From NCBI GenBank assembly GCA_922989275.2, contig OV277866.1:77908328-77972327 (forward strand): 64,000 nucleotides of DNA, given 5' to 3'. Below the pieces are notes generated by a model. The model saw only the letters and a program-made list of their open reading frames with translations, was not told where the DNA came from and ran no database searches. Shown in pieces: positions 55,501 through 63,784 of the stretch; position 1 is the stretch's first letter, and each line of letters starts with the position of its first letter. The stretch is from Gari tellinella. Lineage: Eukaryota > Mollusca > Bivalvia > Cardiida > Psammobiidae. Position numbers and translations under genes: made by a program.

Positions 55501-58500
55501 TCTTATCAGTTTTACATGTTATATATATTGCATAGCTCCCACGAGTTATCTCAATTAAACGCGCACACTGTACATGAGTGCGCGCATGCTCACGAGTGTA
55601 TGTGGGCGTGTTTAATTAGATAACCAGTGGAGCTACTGCAATATATCGCTTGTAACAAGGCCAAATATAGACCAAGAGGTTGGGCTCTGTGCAATTTACT
55701 CCAAATATTGAGCGCTTTTGACATCCATTAGAATCCCCATTTGAACGACCAATCAGTGACAGGAACAATCCCGCATAACTGCGCAAGTAATACCAAATGT
55801 TGAGCGCTTTGTTAATCAAAGGTAGTGTAAACCCCATAATAGAGACCAATCAATGATTGGAATGTATACTCATTGACCAATCCGACAATTTCCAGCATAG
55901 ATCGCTTTCTCGGGCAATGTGTTACCGGTAATGAATTCGTGCTGTAAATTTCTGGAAATATTTGCGTCACTAGTTTTCGCGCGTGTTTACTTAAAATGAT
56001 TAAAATGGATATCGGCGCAGTGATAACGGAACGATTTGCAATGGAGAATACGTTTGCATTTTTCAATCAACTGCTTTGTGCTATATTTAGAATTGTTTCT
56101 TTTGCAAACTATTTGGATCTAGATAAGACGCTTTGTACAAGGTGTCTGATCAGCCTCCAAACTGTTAGCCACTCGGATTAGAATACATGTAACTGTATTG
56201 TTTGGAGACAGAGATCAATGGCAGTTTAATGCACAGGGACCCGGCACGTTTGATTTTTGAGATTTTTTTTTTCAAAAGGTATATATAGAGACAAGGGGTA
56301 CAACTGATTGTAAGTACATTATCACCCTATCTCGACAAAACCGGGCATATCATAAATAATAATTGATGAAACGACACCCTTTTTGCACTTCTGTCTAGCT
56401 TATATAATACCCTTCGATAAAAACATAACATAAAACCAACTGGAAGCATGCACTTTCAAAAGTAATTGCATTTACTCACAGAAATCAACGACTGTTGGAA
56501 AACGGGACAGGTGTTCGTTCACAGCTGAAACCGCATTGACCACTACTGTGTGCTTGTATAGGCGGAAATATCGAACATGACAGTCATACAGTTCCATGGA
56601 TATCCATTTTTTACACCGATCAAAGCTGATTTATACTTTAACCATTGCAATACCAACAACAAATTTGCATGTTTTGATCGGCAGTAAAGCTCTTCTTGTA
56701 CATGTAGGCTTTTTTGGTACGGCAATGATTTGAGAAGAAATCAGCTTTGATCGGTGTCAAAGCTGTATATTTATGGAACTGTATGGCTGTCATGCTCGAC
56801 ATTACCGCCTAAACAAGCGTACAGTAGTTGTCAATGACTGTAACACTCGATTACCGCCTAAACAAGCATACAGTAGTGGTCAATGCTGTGTTAGCAGTGA
56901 ACGAACACCTGTCCCGTTTTCCAAAAGTCGTTGATTTCTGTGAGTAAATGCAATTACTGTTGAAAGTGCATCCTTACAGTTGGTTTCATGTTATGTTTTT
57001 ATGGATGGGTATTATATTAGCTAGACAGAAATGCAAAAAGGGTGTCGTTTCATCAATTATTATTCGTGATATGACCGCTTTTGTCGAGATAGGGTGAGAA
57101 TATACTAACAATAAGTTGTACCCCTTGTCTCTATATATACCTTTTGACAATTTTTTTCTCTCAAAAATCAATCGTGCCGGGTCCCTGTGGTTTAATGTGG
57201 GAGAAAAGCAGTACAAGAAGCTATAATCCTGTATTTAGCAGCCGCGTGTGTTTCGACTACTAATCAGACGCCAGACATTTTATCTGTATCCAAAGTTTAG
57301 ACTGATTGCAAAGGAACAATTGTTTTGGCACATCGTCGTTTAAAAGAAATGTCGATGACAAACAATTTGGAGCCTGACGTCTGATCTAGATCGAAACTGG
57401 TTGAAAATGAATTATTAGTTTTGCACAAAATCGTTTATTGAAACAAATCGTGTTATTTCTCCATTGTGACTTGTGCTGCTAATACTATGCCAGGGCTCCA
57501 GATAAGAGGAGTATTTCAAAAACTAAAATCTTTATTTCTGCACTTAACCCTATGGTGTCACTACTCACTAGAATCGTCTCTTCGGGACGATTCTAATGAG
57601 TAGCAATACCATAGGATTATGTGTTTAAATAAGTTAGAACATTTGGATTTGTTCCATTTACTCTCTCTTATCTGGGGCTCTGCTATGTAGATACGGTATC
57701 TGACACACCGGATGTGCGCCATTTTCGTGCAGTTAACTTGGATGTCGGCCATTTTCGTGCAGTTAACTAGTTAACTGCATGGTTTTCCATCAGTTATTGC
57801 ATGGGCGGGGAAACTCCGCCCACTCTAAAGTGTGCGGTATCCAATTTAAACTAAAGCACTTTTCTATATAAAACTGTCCAGATCGTGTTACAAAGACTTA
57901 TATAGGAATAAACCTTTAAAAATCTTCTTCTCTGAAACCGTAAGGCTCAGACCTTTTATATTTGGCATCTAGATTTGCCTTATGGTCCTCTACCAAGATT
58001 GTTCAAATCATTACCCCAAGATCAAAAATGGCCCAGCCCCGGGGCTTATCAGTTTTACATAGACTTATATAGGAATAAACCTTTAAAACTCTTCTTCTCT
58101 AAAACCCTAAGACCCAGACCTTTTATATTTGGCATGTAGCTTTGCCTTATGGACCTCTACTAAATTTGTGCAAATCATGACCCCAGGGTAAAAAATGGCC
58201 CCGCCCCGGGGCTTATCAGTTTTACATAGACTTATATAGGAATAAACCTTTAAAACTCTTCTTCTCCGAAACCGTAAGGCCCAGACCTTTTATATTTGGC
58301 ATCTAGATTTGCCTTATGGTCCTCTACCAAGATTGTTCAAATCATGACCCCAGGGTCAAAAATGGCCCGCCCCGGGGCTTATCAGTTTTACATAGACCTA
58401 TTTAGGAAAACCTTTAAAAATCTTCTTCTCTGAAACAGTAAGGCCCAGACCTTTTATATTTGGCATCTAGATTTGCCTTATGGTCCTCTACCAAGATTGT

Positions 58501-61500
58501 TCAAATCATGACCCCCGGATCAAAAATGGCCCGTCCCGGGGCTTATCAGTTTTACATAGACTTATATAGGAATAAACCTTTAAAACTCTGCTTCTCTGAA
58601 ACTGTAAGGCCCAGACCTTTTGTATTTGGCATCTAGATTTGCCTTATGGTCCTCTAACAAGATTGTTCAAATCATGACCCCGGATCAAAAATGGCCCGCC
58701 CCGGGCTTATCAGTTTTACATAGACTTCTACAGGAAAACCTAATTCCGAGTTGTTTCAGTTTCATGCAACAGACCACATACATGCAATTACAAACTTCAT
58801 TATGCATCGAGTATAGCACAATAGTTCCTCAGGTGAGCGATTTAGGGCCGCATGCGGCTCTTGTTTATTCTCTTTTGGTTATTTCTGACTTTTGCTGCAC
58901 AAACCCTATGGTATGGCTAATTGTTGAGATTATTCGGATGTGTAGTTACACCAGAATGTGTGTGCAGACATGGATTTTAGCTTTGGAAATTCTTACTATA
59001 TCATTCTGCAGTCTTGAAAAATAGTCATGTTTGGTTGCAATTGCTGTTGAGTGTATCAGTAACTCTGTGTATCTTGTTGCCTAGGTATGGAGCACACAGA
59101 CATGTGAGTTTGTGCGGACATTGAATGGCCATAAGCGAGGTATAGCGTGTCTACAGTACAGGGACCGCCTGGTAGTCAGTGGCAGCTCAGACAACACAAT
59201 TAGACTGTGGGACATTGAGTGTGGTGCATGCTTACGAGTGTTAGAGGGGCATGAGGAATTAGTACGCTGTATCCGCTTTGATAACAAGAGGATTGTCAGT
59301 GGAGCTTATGATGGGTATGTATTAACTCATTGAGCCCTGGTGACGCATCTATGTGTCATTTACCAAATGTGTACCTGAGAAGAGTACACTTGTCTCGTGC
59401 AAACAGTGAAGTCCCTGATCAGCGGGCTCATGCAGGAGCCCGCTGATCAGGGACTTCACTGTTTGGCATTTTGCATTTTATTACAAAACAACCCTGAATA
59501 GACTTAAAATAGACCAGCCTTTATTGATAACTGGAATTGTCCATTGGAAGTTTCAGGGGATAATGAGTTAATCTTCTGTGTGTTATTTGCAAATTTATGA
59601 TAATCGTTTCAGAAGATTACTGAAGCTTGTAAACACTGATTCTGTATCTTTTGTGGAAATTCATGTCTCCGTTAGATATATAATCAAGGAAGTATTTCAC
59701 TTTAAGGCACATTCTGCTTTACTTTCAGCCTCCTTTTAGCTATCGGATAGGATATAACATATTATTATTTTTAATGGTGTATATTTATTGTATGAATTGG
59801 AACCTTTATCATCAGCGAAGAAAAAAGTTAAAGGTGCAAAAAGGCTTATGATAGGGTATCTTTGATGTAATAGATTAGAACTTATATGGAAACTTTTAAA
59901 AGTGAAGAACTTCTACAGAAAGCTATGTGGCATTGCAAGAAAAAAACATATAGTGTTGGAAAGAGAGTAACTTCATTTCTAGTGTTTTGCTTATATTTGC
60001 AGGAAAATTAAGGTCTGGGACCTAGCCGCTGCCTTAGACCCACGGGCCCCAACAGGCACTCTGTGTATAAAGACTCTTGTGGTGAGTTTATCTTGGTAGT
60101 GTGCCACTCAGTTTCTGTTTAACCCATTACCCCATAAATACACCTATTTACGTTTTTAGCTCACCTGAGCTATTGGGATGGCCCTGTGTCCGTCGTCGTC
60201 CGTCGTCGTTAACAATTGCTTCAAATGACATCTTCTCCTAAACGGCTGAACAGATTTCAACCAAACTTTACAGGAATGTTCCTTGGGTCAAGCTCTTTCA
60301 AATTTGTTCAAAGAATTGAAAACAATATAGAACTCTGGTTGCTATGGCAACCAAAGTGAAAAAATAAGGAAATCTTAAAAAATCTTCTTGTCTGAAACTA
60401 CAAGGGCCAGAGCTTAGATATTTGGCACATAACATTATCTACAGGTCCTCTATCAAGTTTGTTCAAATTATGCCCCTGGGGTCAAAATTGGCCCCGCCCC
60501 GGGGGTCACAGTTTTACATAGAGTTATATAGTGAAAATTTCAAACGTCTTCTCCACTGAAACTGATATGGCCAGAGCTTTGATATTTGGCATGGTGACAC
60601 TTCTAAATGTCCTTTACCTAGTTTGTCCAAATGGTTCTGGTCGGTTAAATATCTAGGTCATAATTCACATTCAAAATATGTATAGCAGACAGCAATTCAG
60701 CATTATAAGAGTTAGACCCTAGCCAAATTTCCTACTGGCAGAGTTACATAACTGAACTCAGGTCAGCTGGTCAGCTGATGAGGTTGCATATGGTGGTGTC
60801 TGCTATATTTTTATGCCCTGCAGTTGGGGGCATATTGTTTTTGTCTGTCTGCTTTTTTGTCTGTTTGTCCATTTGTTTGTCTGTCAGTCCACAACTTTAA
60901 TCTTAGCCATAACTTTGTTAAAGTTAGAAACTTTATAACTTGGGTCATGTCCTACAAAGGTCAATGTCATTTTTGAGATATTTCCCAGTGTCATATTTTC
61001 TTGTCTTTGAGATAACTCCAGTTCTACTGATGTTAACCCATTACCCCATACATATGCCTTTTTACGCCTTTAATTTATTCCTCCTCTAAAGAAAATAATT
61101 CCACTTTATATAGTCATAAACATGTAAGATATAAGAAATAGTATCTATATCTTAGTAGATGATAACTTAAAGCAAGTTGAAAGTAAAGCAGAGTGCGCAA
61201 TAAATAATCATATGGAAATACATGTAGCTTGATAAGAAGAAGTGTCATGGATAAGGGCCATAACTCTGCCAACAATATTTTTTTAAGTTATTCCAATTTG
61301 TCATGTTTTTTTTTGTCTGGAATATAATTCCATTTACAGCTATATTAAAATGTTGTCTTGCCTATTAAGCTAAGGCACAATGACCTCAGGTGAGCGAATT
61401 AAGGGCCATGGCCCTCTTGTTAATTTATTCCTCAACTGAATAAAATAGTTCCATTTTATACAATTATGAAAATGTATCTAAAGATATATTTTCTTTATTC

Positions 61501-62549
61501 TAGGAGATTGTAGCTTAAAGCAGGTTGAAAGTAAAGCAGAATGTGCCTTAAGGCACATTCTGCTTTACTTTCAACCTGCTTTAAGTGATCATTCATCTTC
61601 CAAACTAGAAACAGGCTATGGGGTAATGGGTTAATGATTTAACCCTTTTCTACAAAGTAATATCTGTTCATAGCATCACCTACTCATTATAGAAATATAT
61701 TTTCATGCTCTTACCTAGTCCTGATAAAGTCATAAGAGACACATTCTACAAATTGACAAGTGAATGCACAAAGCAGCTGGGACGTAAATCAGAGAGTTTC
61801 TGTTGAAACTTTCTGTTCTACTTTCATCCTGCTTTAAGCAGTCACCTGTCTTGACTATGGAGGAAAGGGTAAATGAGAGTTTTCACCTTAAAGTGACAGA
61901 CAGGGATTGTATTTAAGAAGTATGCAGGACAAATGATATTAAGATCACTTATATATATTGGACCGACAAATGTAATGAGATACAACATATCAGAAATGGG
62001 TAGTCTTCAGACTACCTGAAAAGAACGGTTAAGGGCAAGGACTAGCTACAGTGGAGAGGACATTATTTTTTTCCCAATTAAGACATTTACGCCAAATACC
62101 TTGTGTCTATTTCAAATAGCTTGGAGTCATATCAGATGCCAGACTCCAAACTGTTCAATATTCAGATCGAAACTGGTAGTTAAAATTTTGTTTAAAAAAG
62201 GGTCATTTTTTCCATTTTATTGCATTGTGTTACATTCCATTTAAACTTGAAAGAATGATGTCTTACCCACTGAAATTCTTTGGGAGATTTGATTAAGAGG
62301 TTAGGGAAATTCAGAGTATGTGGTTATTGTGATTTGCATTATATGATTAGAGTTCCAGTTGGAATGTTCTGTTGAAACCAAATATTCCCAAGAATATTCT
62401 TACGTTTGTAGCAGGAACATTCTGGTCGGGTGTTTCGCCTACAGTTTGACGAGTTCCAGATTGTTAGCAGTTCCCATGACGACACTATCCTATTGTGGGA
62501 TTTCCTCAATGTCCCAGTTCAAGACAGATCCCCATCCCGCTGTGTGTAA
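37444..62549 (+). CDS. BTRC/FBXW11: Beta-TrCP / Slimb: F-box and WD40 substrate receptor of SCF ubiquitin ligase
   Basis: Ten exons: 37444-37509 (candidate first), 47161-47389, 49095-49281, 51535-51628, 52574-52711, 54063-54287, 54914-55057, 59085-59314, 60003-60081, 62415-62549. They join in phase to 1527 nt, 508 codons plus TAA; Drosophila Slimb is about 510. In order: dimerisation domain ([27 protein letters not shown]), F-box ([40 protein letters not shown]), linker, then seven WD40 repeats with WD or VW ends ([82 protein letters not shown]). By homology the F-box binds Skp1 and the propeller reads phosphorylated DSGxxS degrons, so it should control beta-catenin, Gli/Ci and IkB-like proteins. 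All introns are GT-AG and repeat-rich. Confidence 0.95.
38160..39270. other. CpG-richer intron stretch, no gene recognised
   Basis: Contains clustered GGACGCAnnnT motifs at about 38240-38330 and a perfect 16-bp palindrome GCGCGAATATTCGCGC at 38671-38686. No exon supported. Confidence 0.4.
39480..39600 (-). repeat. Poly-C / GGACATGAGCCCCC minisatellite
   Basis: A run of about 29 C (39489-39517) and repeats of GGACACGAGCCCCCCG and GTTTTGCGCG. A matching block in the opposite orientation lies at 42315-42385. Confidence 0.85.
40908..40954. repeat. Poly-A and poly-T runs able to pair
   Basis: A8 and A11 tracts are followed directly by G and a T run of about 20. Confidence 0.8.
41100..42300. other. 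Beta-TrCP intron; CpG-rich patch with possible alternative 5' exon
   Basis: The section 41640-41740 is CG-rich (GCGACAAGCGATTTCGCCGC, AATAAACGCGGCG) and ends ACAAAATG followed by GTAAAT. That would give an ATG-only phase-0 exon joining the certain exon at 47161. Speculative. Otherwise no feature. Confidence 0.25.
42315..42385 (+). repeat. GGGGGGCTCGTGTCCG minisatellite
   Basis: GGGGGGGCTTATGTCCG, GGCCGGGGGGCTCGTG and GGGGGGGCTCATGTCCG are inverted relative to 39480-39600. Confidence 0.8.
42900..43345 (+). pseudogene. Penelope-like element fragment: GIY-YIG endonuclease
   Basis: The frame around 42951-43262 contains [51 protein letters not shown] and KPTLNKDGA, the C-terminal GIY-YIG nuclease of Penelope-like retroelements. 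The leading [10 protein letters not shown] lies in another frame just upstream, and NLPHVWDT follows after a shift downstream. The reverse transcriptase part is missing. Confidence 0.82.
43395..43565 (+). pseudogene. Non-LTR retrotransposon RT C-terminal fragment
   Basis: [17 protein letters not shown] followed, after one frame change, by [17 protein letters not shown] and a stop. This is the typical tail of jockey/CR1-like reverse transcriptases. No other domain is present. Confidence 0.6.
43566..44259. other. Beta-TrCP intron without recognised features
   Basis: No exon, element end or clear repeat could be supported. Confidence 0.4.
44260..44510. mobile_element. Family A MITE, full length
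   Basis: TTAACCCTTTACCCCATAC to TTGGGGAAAGGGTTAA with palindrome GCAGAATGCGCCTTATTGCG. Confidence 0.88.
44600..44814. mobile_element. Family A MITE, left end lost
   Basis: TTATTCCTCCTTTAAATTAAAG to GGAGTAATAGGCTTAA; palindrome around ATGCACCTTGAAGGTGCAT. Confidence 0.78.
44993..45243 (+). mobile_element. Family D TTAA element
   Basis: TTAACCCTTTCCTCCCTG to GGTTCAAAGAGTTAC (last A changed). Palindrome CAAACAGTGTAGACCCTGATC/GATCAGGATCTACACTGTTTG. Confidence 0.87.
45353..45807. mobile_element. Two family A MITEs side by side, second lacks its palindrome
   Basis: First about 45353-45606 (TTAACCCTTTACTCCATA, loop expanded with TTTTGTGTGTCC). Second 45610-45807 (TTAACCCATTACCCC to GGGGTAATGGGTTAA), where the core is only AACAGGCTGAAAGTGG. 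Confidence 0.8.
45921..46173. mobile_element. Family A MITE, full length
   Basis: TTAACCCTTTACCCCATAG to GAGGCAAAGGGTTAA with intact palindrome. Confidence 0.87.
46516..46705. mobile_element. Family F MITE
   Basis: CAGCTCCAGATAAAGAGAG to CTTATCTGGAGCCTTG, decayed palindrome ATTAGAATCATTTAG. Confidence 0.8.
47161..47389 (+). CDS. BTRC/FBXW11: Beta-TrCP exon: dimerisation domain
   Basis: Acceptor TATTTTGTAG, donor GTAGGT. Starts [20 protein letters not shown], then [16 protein letters not shown] and the domain to ISALP. Ends in phase 1. Confidence 0.95.
48047..48243. mobile_element. Family A MITE with most of the palindrome missing
   Basis: CCCTTTACCTCATAGCC to GGGGAAAAGGGCTTAA; core shortened to CACTTTCAGCCTGCTTCAAGC. 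Confidence 0.7.
48263..48454. mobile_element. Family F MITE
   Basis: CAGGGCTCCAGATAAGGGG to CTTATCTGGGGCCCTG with palindrome around GTCTCTTCGAGAC. Confidence 0.87.
49095..49281 (+). CDS. BTRC/FBXW11: Beta-TrCP exon: F-box
   Basis: Acceptor ATAATTTCAG, donor GTAAGC. Encodes [20 protein letters not shown] to [17 protein letters not shown]. Ends with TG of a Trp codon. Confidence 0.96.
49303..49515. mobile_element. Family A MITE, palindrome reduced
   Basis: TTAACCAATTACCCCATAAA to GGGGTAATGGGTTAA; core GAATGCGCCTTCAACCTGC lacks most of the right arm. Starts 21 bp after the F-box exon. Confidence 0.8.
49567..50845. mobile_element. Family A MITE split by a family B element
   Basis: Left part TTAACCTATACTCCATAG to CAGAATGTGCC; right part from about 50715 (TACTTTCAGACTGCTTTAAG) to the CTTCAGTGGAGGAATA region. 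Confidence 0.72.
49657..50714 (+). mobile_element. Hairpin-ended satellite element (family B) nested in family A
   Basis: 5' hairpin AGCTCACCTGGCAC/GTGCCAAGGTGAGCT and a GTCCGTCGTCCGTCC tract. About six units of about 146 bp follow (ATATCTAGGTCAAGTTCG, GTCCGGTCAAAAACTAG). 3' end GGTGAGCGATTTAGGGCC, a short hairpin, CTTGTT. Edges are fixed by the interrupted family A sequence. Confidence 0.85.
51073..51323. mobile_element. Family A MITE, full length
   Basis: TTAAACCATTACTCCATAAA to GAGGTAATGGGTTAA, palindrome around TGCCTCCCTCAAGGTGCA. Its left TTAA also ends a degraded relative at about 50868-51076. Confidence 0.8.
51535..51628 (+). CDS. BTRC/FBXW11: Beta-TrCP exon: linker
   Basis: Acceptor TCTGTATTCCAG, donor GTAAGT. 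Encodes [20 protein letters not shown] and [11 protein letters not shown] in phase. Confidence 0.95.
51899..52103. mobile_element. Family E MITE with TA flanks
   Basis: CAGTAAAACCCCTCTAATACG to AGAGAGGTTCTACTG; palindrome GACAGTAAAACAGAAAGCTCC. Confidence 0.88.
52140..52353 (-). mobile_element. Family C TTAA MITE
   Basis: TTAACCCTTAGCCCGCC to GGCAGGCTAAGGGTTCA; intact palindrome, right TTAA mutated. Confidence 0.87.
52574..52711 (+). CDS. BTRC/FBXW11: Beta-TrCP exon: first WD repeat
   Basis: Acceptor TTGTTTACAG, donor GTAAAT, phase 0, 46 codons. Encodes [20 protein letters not shown] through [10 protein letters not shown] to SGLRDNTIK. Confidence 0.96.
52759..52890. mobile_element. Family F MITE, right end lost
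   Basis: GGCTCCAGATAAGGGGAG through ACGATTCTAATGAGTAG to CATAGGATTTGAGG, then unrelated sequence. Confidence 0.7.
53475..53724. mobile_element. Palindromic element with CACTGCCA ends
   Basis: CTCTTTCACTGCCAATGGC at the left and GCCAGTGAAAGAGTTA at the right. Palindrome AGATCCTGATCAGACACC/GTCTGATCAGGATC flanked by CAAATAG and CTGTTTGC. Confidence 0.65.
53757..54009. mobile_element. Family A MITE, full length
   Basis: TTAACCCATTACCACATAG to TTGTAATGGGTTAA. Ends 53 bp before the exon at 54063. Confidence 0.87.
54063..54287 (+). CDS. BTRC/FBXW11: Beta-TrCP exon: WD repeats 2-3
   Basis: Acceptor TTGCTTATAG, donor GTAAGC, 75 codons, phase 0. Encodes [40 protein letters not shown] and [21 protein letters not shown]. 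Confidence 0.97.
54914..55057 (+). CDS. BTRC/FBXW11: Beta-TrCP exon: WD repeats 3-4
   Basis: Acceptor TCTCATTTAAG, donor GTAAAT, 48 codons, phase 0. Encodes [40 protein letters not shown] and ASGDRTIK. Confidence 0.97.
55138..55517 (+). repeat. Family B satellite fragment
   Basis: Two units of the GGCTTATCAGTTTTACATAG / TTTTATATTTGGCAT array found at 28769-31084, in the opposite orientation. The left edge TTTTTAGTTCACC is a decayed 5' end. Confidence 0.75.
55525..55647. mobile_element. Short hairpin MITE
   Basis: Arms of about 50 bp, ATATTGCATAGCTCCCACGAG and its partner at the right (TGGAGCTACTGCAATAT), include GTTATCTCAATTAAACGCG paired with CGTGTTTAATTAGATAAC. Confidence 0.75.
55648..56223. 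other. Beta-TrCP intron, no feature recognised
   Basis: A single degraded CAAACAG-type palindrome (AACTATTTGGATCTAGATAAG ... CCTCCAAACTGTT) near 56107-56165. Two ATTGAGCGCTTT-like repeats at about 55705 and 55800. No exon. Confidence 0.4.
56232..57189. mobile_element. 958-bp inverted-repeat DNA element with 8-bp target duplication
   Basis: GTTTAATG at 56224-56231 and 57190-57197 flanks ends CACAGGGACCCGGCACG and CGTGCCGGGTCCCTGTG. The arms are inverted copies for several hundred bp around a centre near 56670. A short internal duplication (GATTACCGCCTAAACAAGC) sits in the right arm. No transposase frame. An 8-bp duplication and CAGGG-type ends fit hAT-like elements. Confidence 0.88.
57491..57682. 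mobile_element. Family F MITE, full length
   Basis: CAGGGCTCCAGATAAGAGG to CTTATCTGGGGCTCTG with palindrome TAGAATCGTCTCTTCGGGAC. Confidence 0.88.
57895..58866 (+). mobile_element. Family B satellite element, 5' truncated
   Basis: About five units of about 170 bp (TTTTATATTTGGCATCTAG, GGGGCTTATCAGTTTTACAT). 3' end GGTGAGCGATTTAGGGC, GCCGCATGCGGC hairpin, CTTGTT. Same unit as at 28769-31084. Confidence 0.82.
59085..59314 (+). CDS. BTRC/FBXW11: Beta-TrCP exon: WD repeats 4-6
   Basis: Acceptor TTGTTGCCTAG, donor GTATGT. Encodes [40 protein letters not shown] and [22 protein letters not shown]. Ends two bases into a Gly codon. Confidence 0.97.
59323..59571 (-). mobile_element. Family D TTAA element, full length
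   Basis: TTAACTCATTGAGCCC to GGGGATAATGAGTTAA; perfect palindrome CAAACAGTGAAGTCCCTGATC/GATCAGGGACTTCACTGTTTG. Begins 8 bp after the end of the preceding exon. Confidence 0.88.
60003..60081 (+). CDS. BTRC/FBXW11: Beta-TrCP exon: WD repeat 6
   Basis: Acceptor TATATTTGCAG, donor GTGAGT, 79 nt. Encodes [20 protein letters not shown] and CIKTLV. Confidence 0.96.
60119..61634. mobile_element. Family A MITE split by a family B element
   Basis: Left part TTAACCCATTACCCCATAAA (60119-60157); right part from about 61422 (AATTTATTCCTCAACTG) through an intact palindrome to GGGGTAATGGGTTAA. Confidence 0.85.
60158..61421 (+). mobile_element. Hairpin-ended satellite element (family B) nested in family A
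   Basis: Starts AGCTCACCTGAGCTATTGGG (5' hairpin collapsed) with a GTCCGTCGTCGTCC tract. Ends GGTGAGCGAATTAAGGGCC, ATGGCCCTCTTGTT. It carries its own truncated family A copy (61033-61202) and mixed, not strictly tandem, internal sequence. Confidence 0.78.
62415..62549 (+). CDS. BTRC/FBXW11: Beta-TrCP terminal exon: WD repeat 7
   Basis: Acceptor CGTTTGTAGCAG, phase 0. Encodes [44 protein letters not shown] and TAA at 62547-62549. The stop overlaps a good donor match (GTAAGT at 62546). Vertebrate proteins end SPSRTYTYISR, so a further short exon outside or later in the window is possible. Confidence 0.93.
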   Translation, partial: EHSGRVFRLQFDEFQIVSSSHDDTILLWDFLNVPVQDRSPSRCV

Positions 62550-62674
62550 GTATACAGTGAAATCTCTGTAAACAGAATCCTACTAAACTAAGTAAAAGGT
62601 TTAGTTGAAAAGAGGTTTCCATATTAAGGAGGTTCACCGGCCATTTATAAAAGAGGTTGAATTTTCGGTCATGT

Positions 62675-62905
62675 AACCATTTACTCCATAGCCTTTTTCT
62701 AGTTTTAAAGACAGGTAACATTTTAAAACAGGTTGAAAGTAATGCAGAATGGGCCTTTAGGCACAATTCTGCTTTATTTTCAGCCTGTTTTAAATTACCA
62801 TCTTCTAGAATTTAACAAATATTCTTATGCTGCATATTTATGACGGTATTACTATTTTCTTCAGTGGAAGTATAAATGAAATGGATTGAAATTTGTATCT
62901 ATTGA
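62675..62905. mobile_element. Family A MITE, decayed
   Basis: CCATTTACTCCATAGCC through AAAGTAATGCAGAATGGGCC to CTTCAGTGGAAGTATAAATG. Right terminal repeat not clear. Confidence 0.65.
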
Positions 62906-63784
62906 GTAAAAGGTATAGAGAAGTGACAGCATTATGCAGAAAAACAGTTATGCAGATTGGTTCATTTAGAGCTTTCTGCGTTACTGTTGTCATGCATTAG
63001 GCACTCACCTGTCCTGTGAGCTCTGTATACCCCTTTGTTGAAGGAATTGTGAGCACTGAGCAAGTAGATATCAGGTTTTAGGAGGCTGCCCTTACGTGAT
63101 GAATGCAACCAATTTGTAACTTAAACTTCATAGACATAGTAATCACAAATTTCAGCCAACTCAATGTTGTTTATAACTTACAGGGGAATAGTGATTGAAC
63201 CGTATAAGAAGAGAAAAATTCTGCTACACTTTATACTGATCACTTACTGAACAGGTGATCACTTAAAGCATGCTTAAAAATTGTAGAAATTTCAAAGCAT
63301 TTTTGTAAAGGACCCATCTGGCCAGGGTCTAGCTTGGTTTGGTAAGCATGTTTTCAAGGGATGTGTATATTTGTCACTCGATGATTATACTGTAAAACCT
63401 CTATGACGATCACTAAAACAGAGGCTTATTGATTACCGTACTTTGGGAATAATTGGCGTCGTCATAATTTGGTCATTTTGTGCTAAAAGATCGTTTTTTA
63501 TTTTGGTTTGTTTAATTTTGGCCATTCTGAGATCCAAGGGGCAAAAATTAAACGCCTATATGTATCAATGTTCCGTTTCATGAAACATCTTAAACCTATC
63601 GTATAATTACGCACCATTGTCTTATTAACGATAGCGTTGATGAAACGCATTTCGATATATGCAGTGTTGCACCTAGAGCGCGGCATTGCGGGATTCCCGC
63701 AATATTTTTTACTTGGACCCTTAAAATTCGTAACGGCGCGGGCGTACGGGTGCAATTTTCGTCTTCCGTACCTTTGCTCTATTT
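62906..63784. other. Downstream intergenic region, fragments only
   Basis: A decayed palindrome relative (TTTAGAGCTTTCTGCG) at about 62935-63010 and a family E end (CTGTAAAACCTCTATGACG) at about 63389-63441. No gene supported. Confidence 0.4.
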
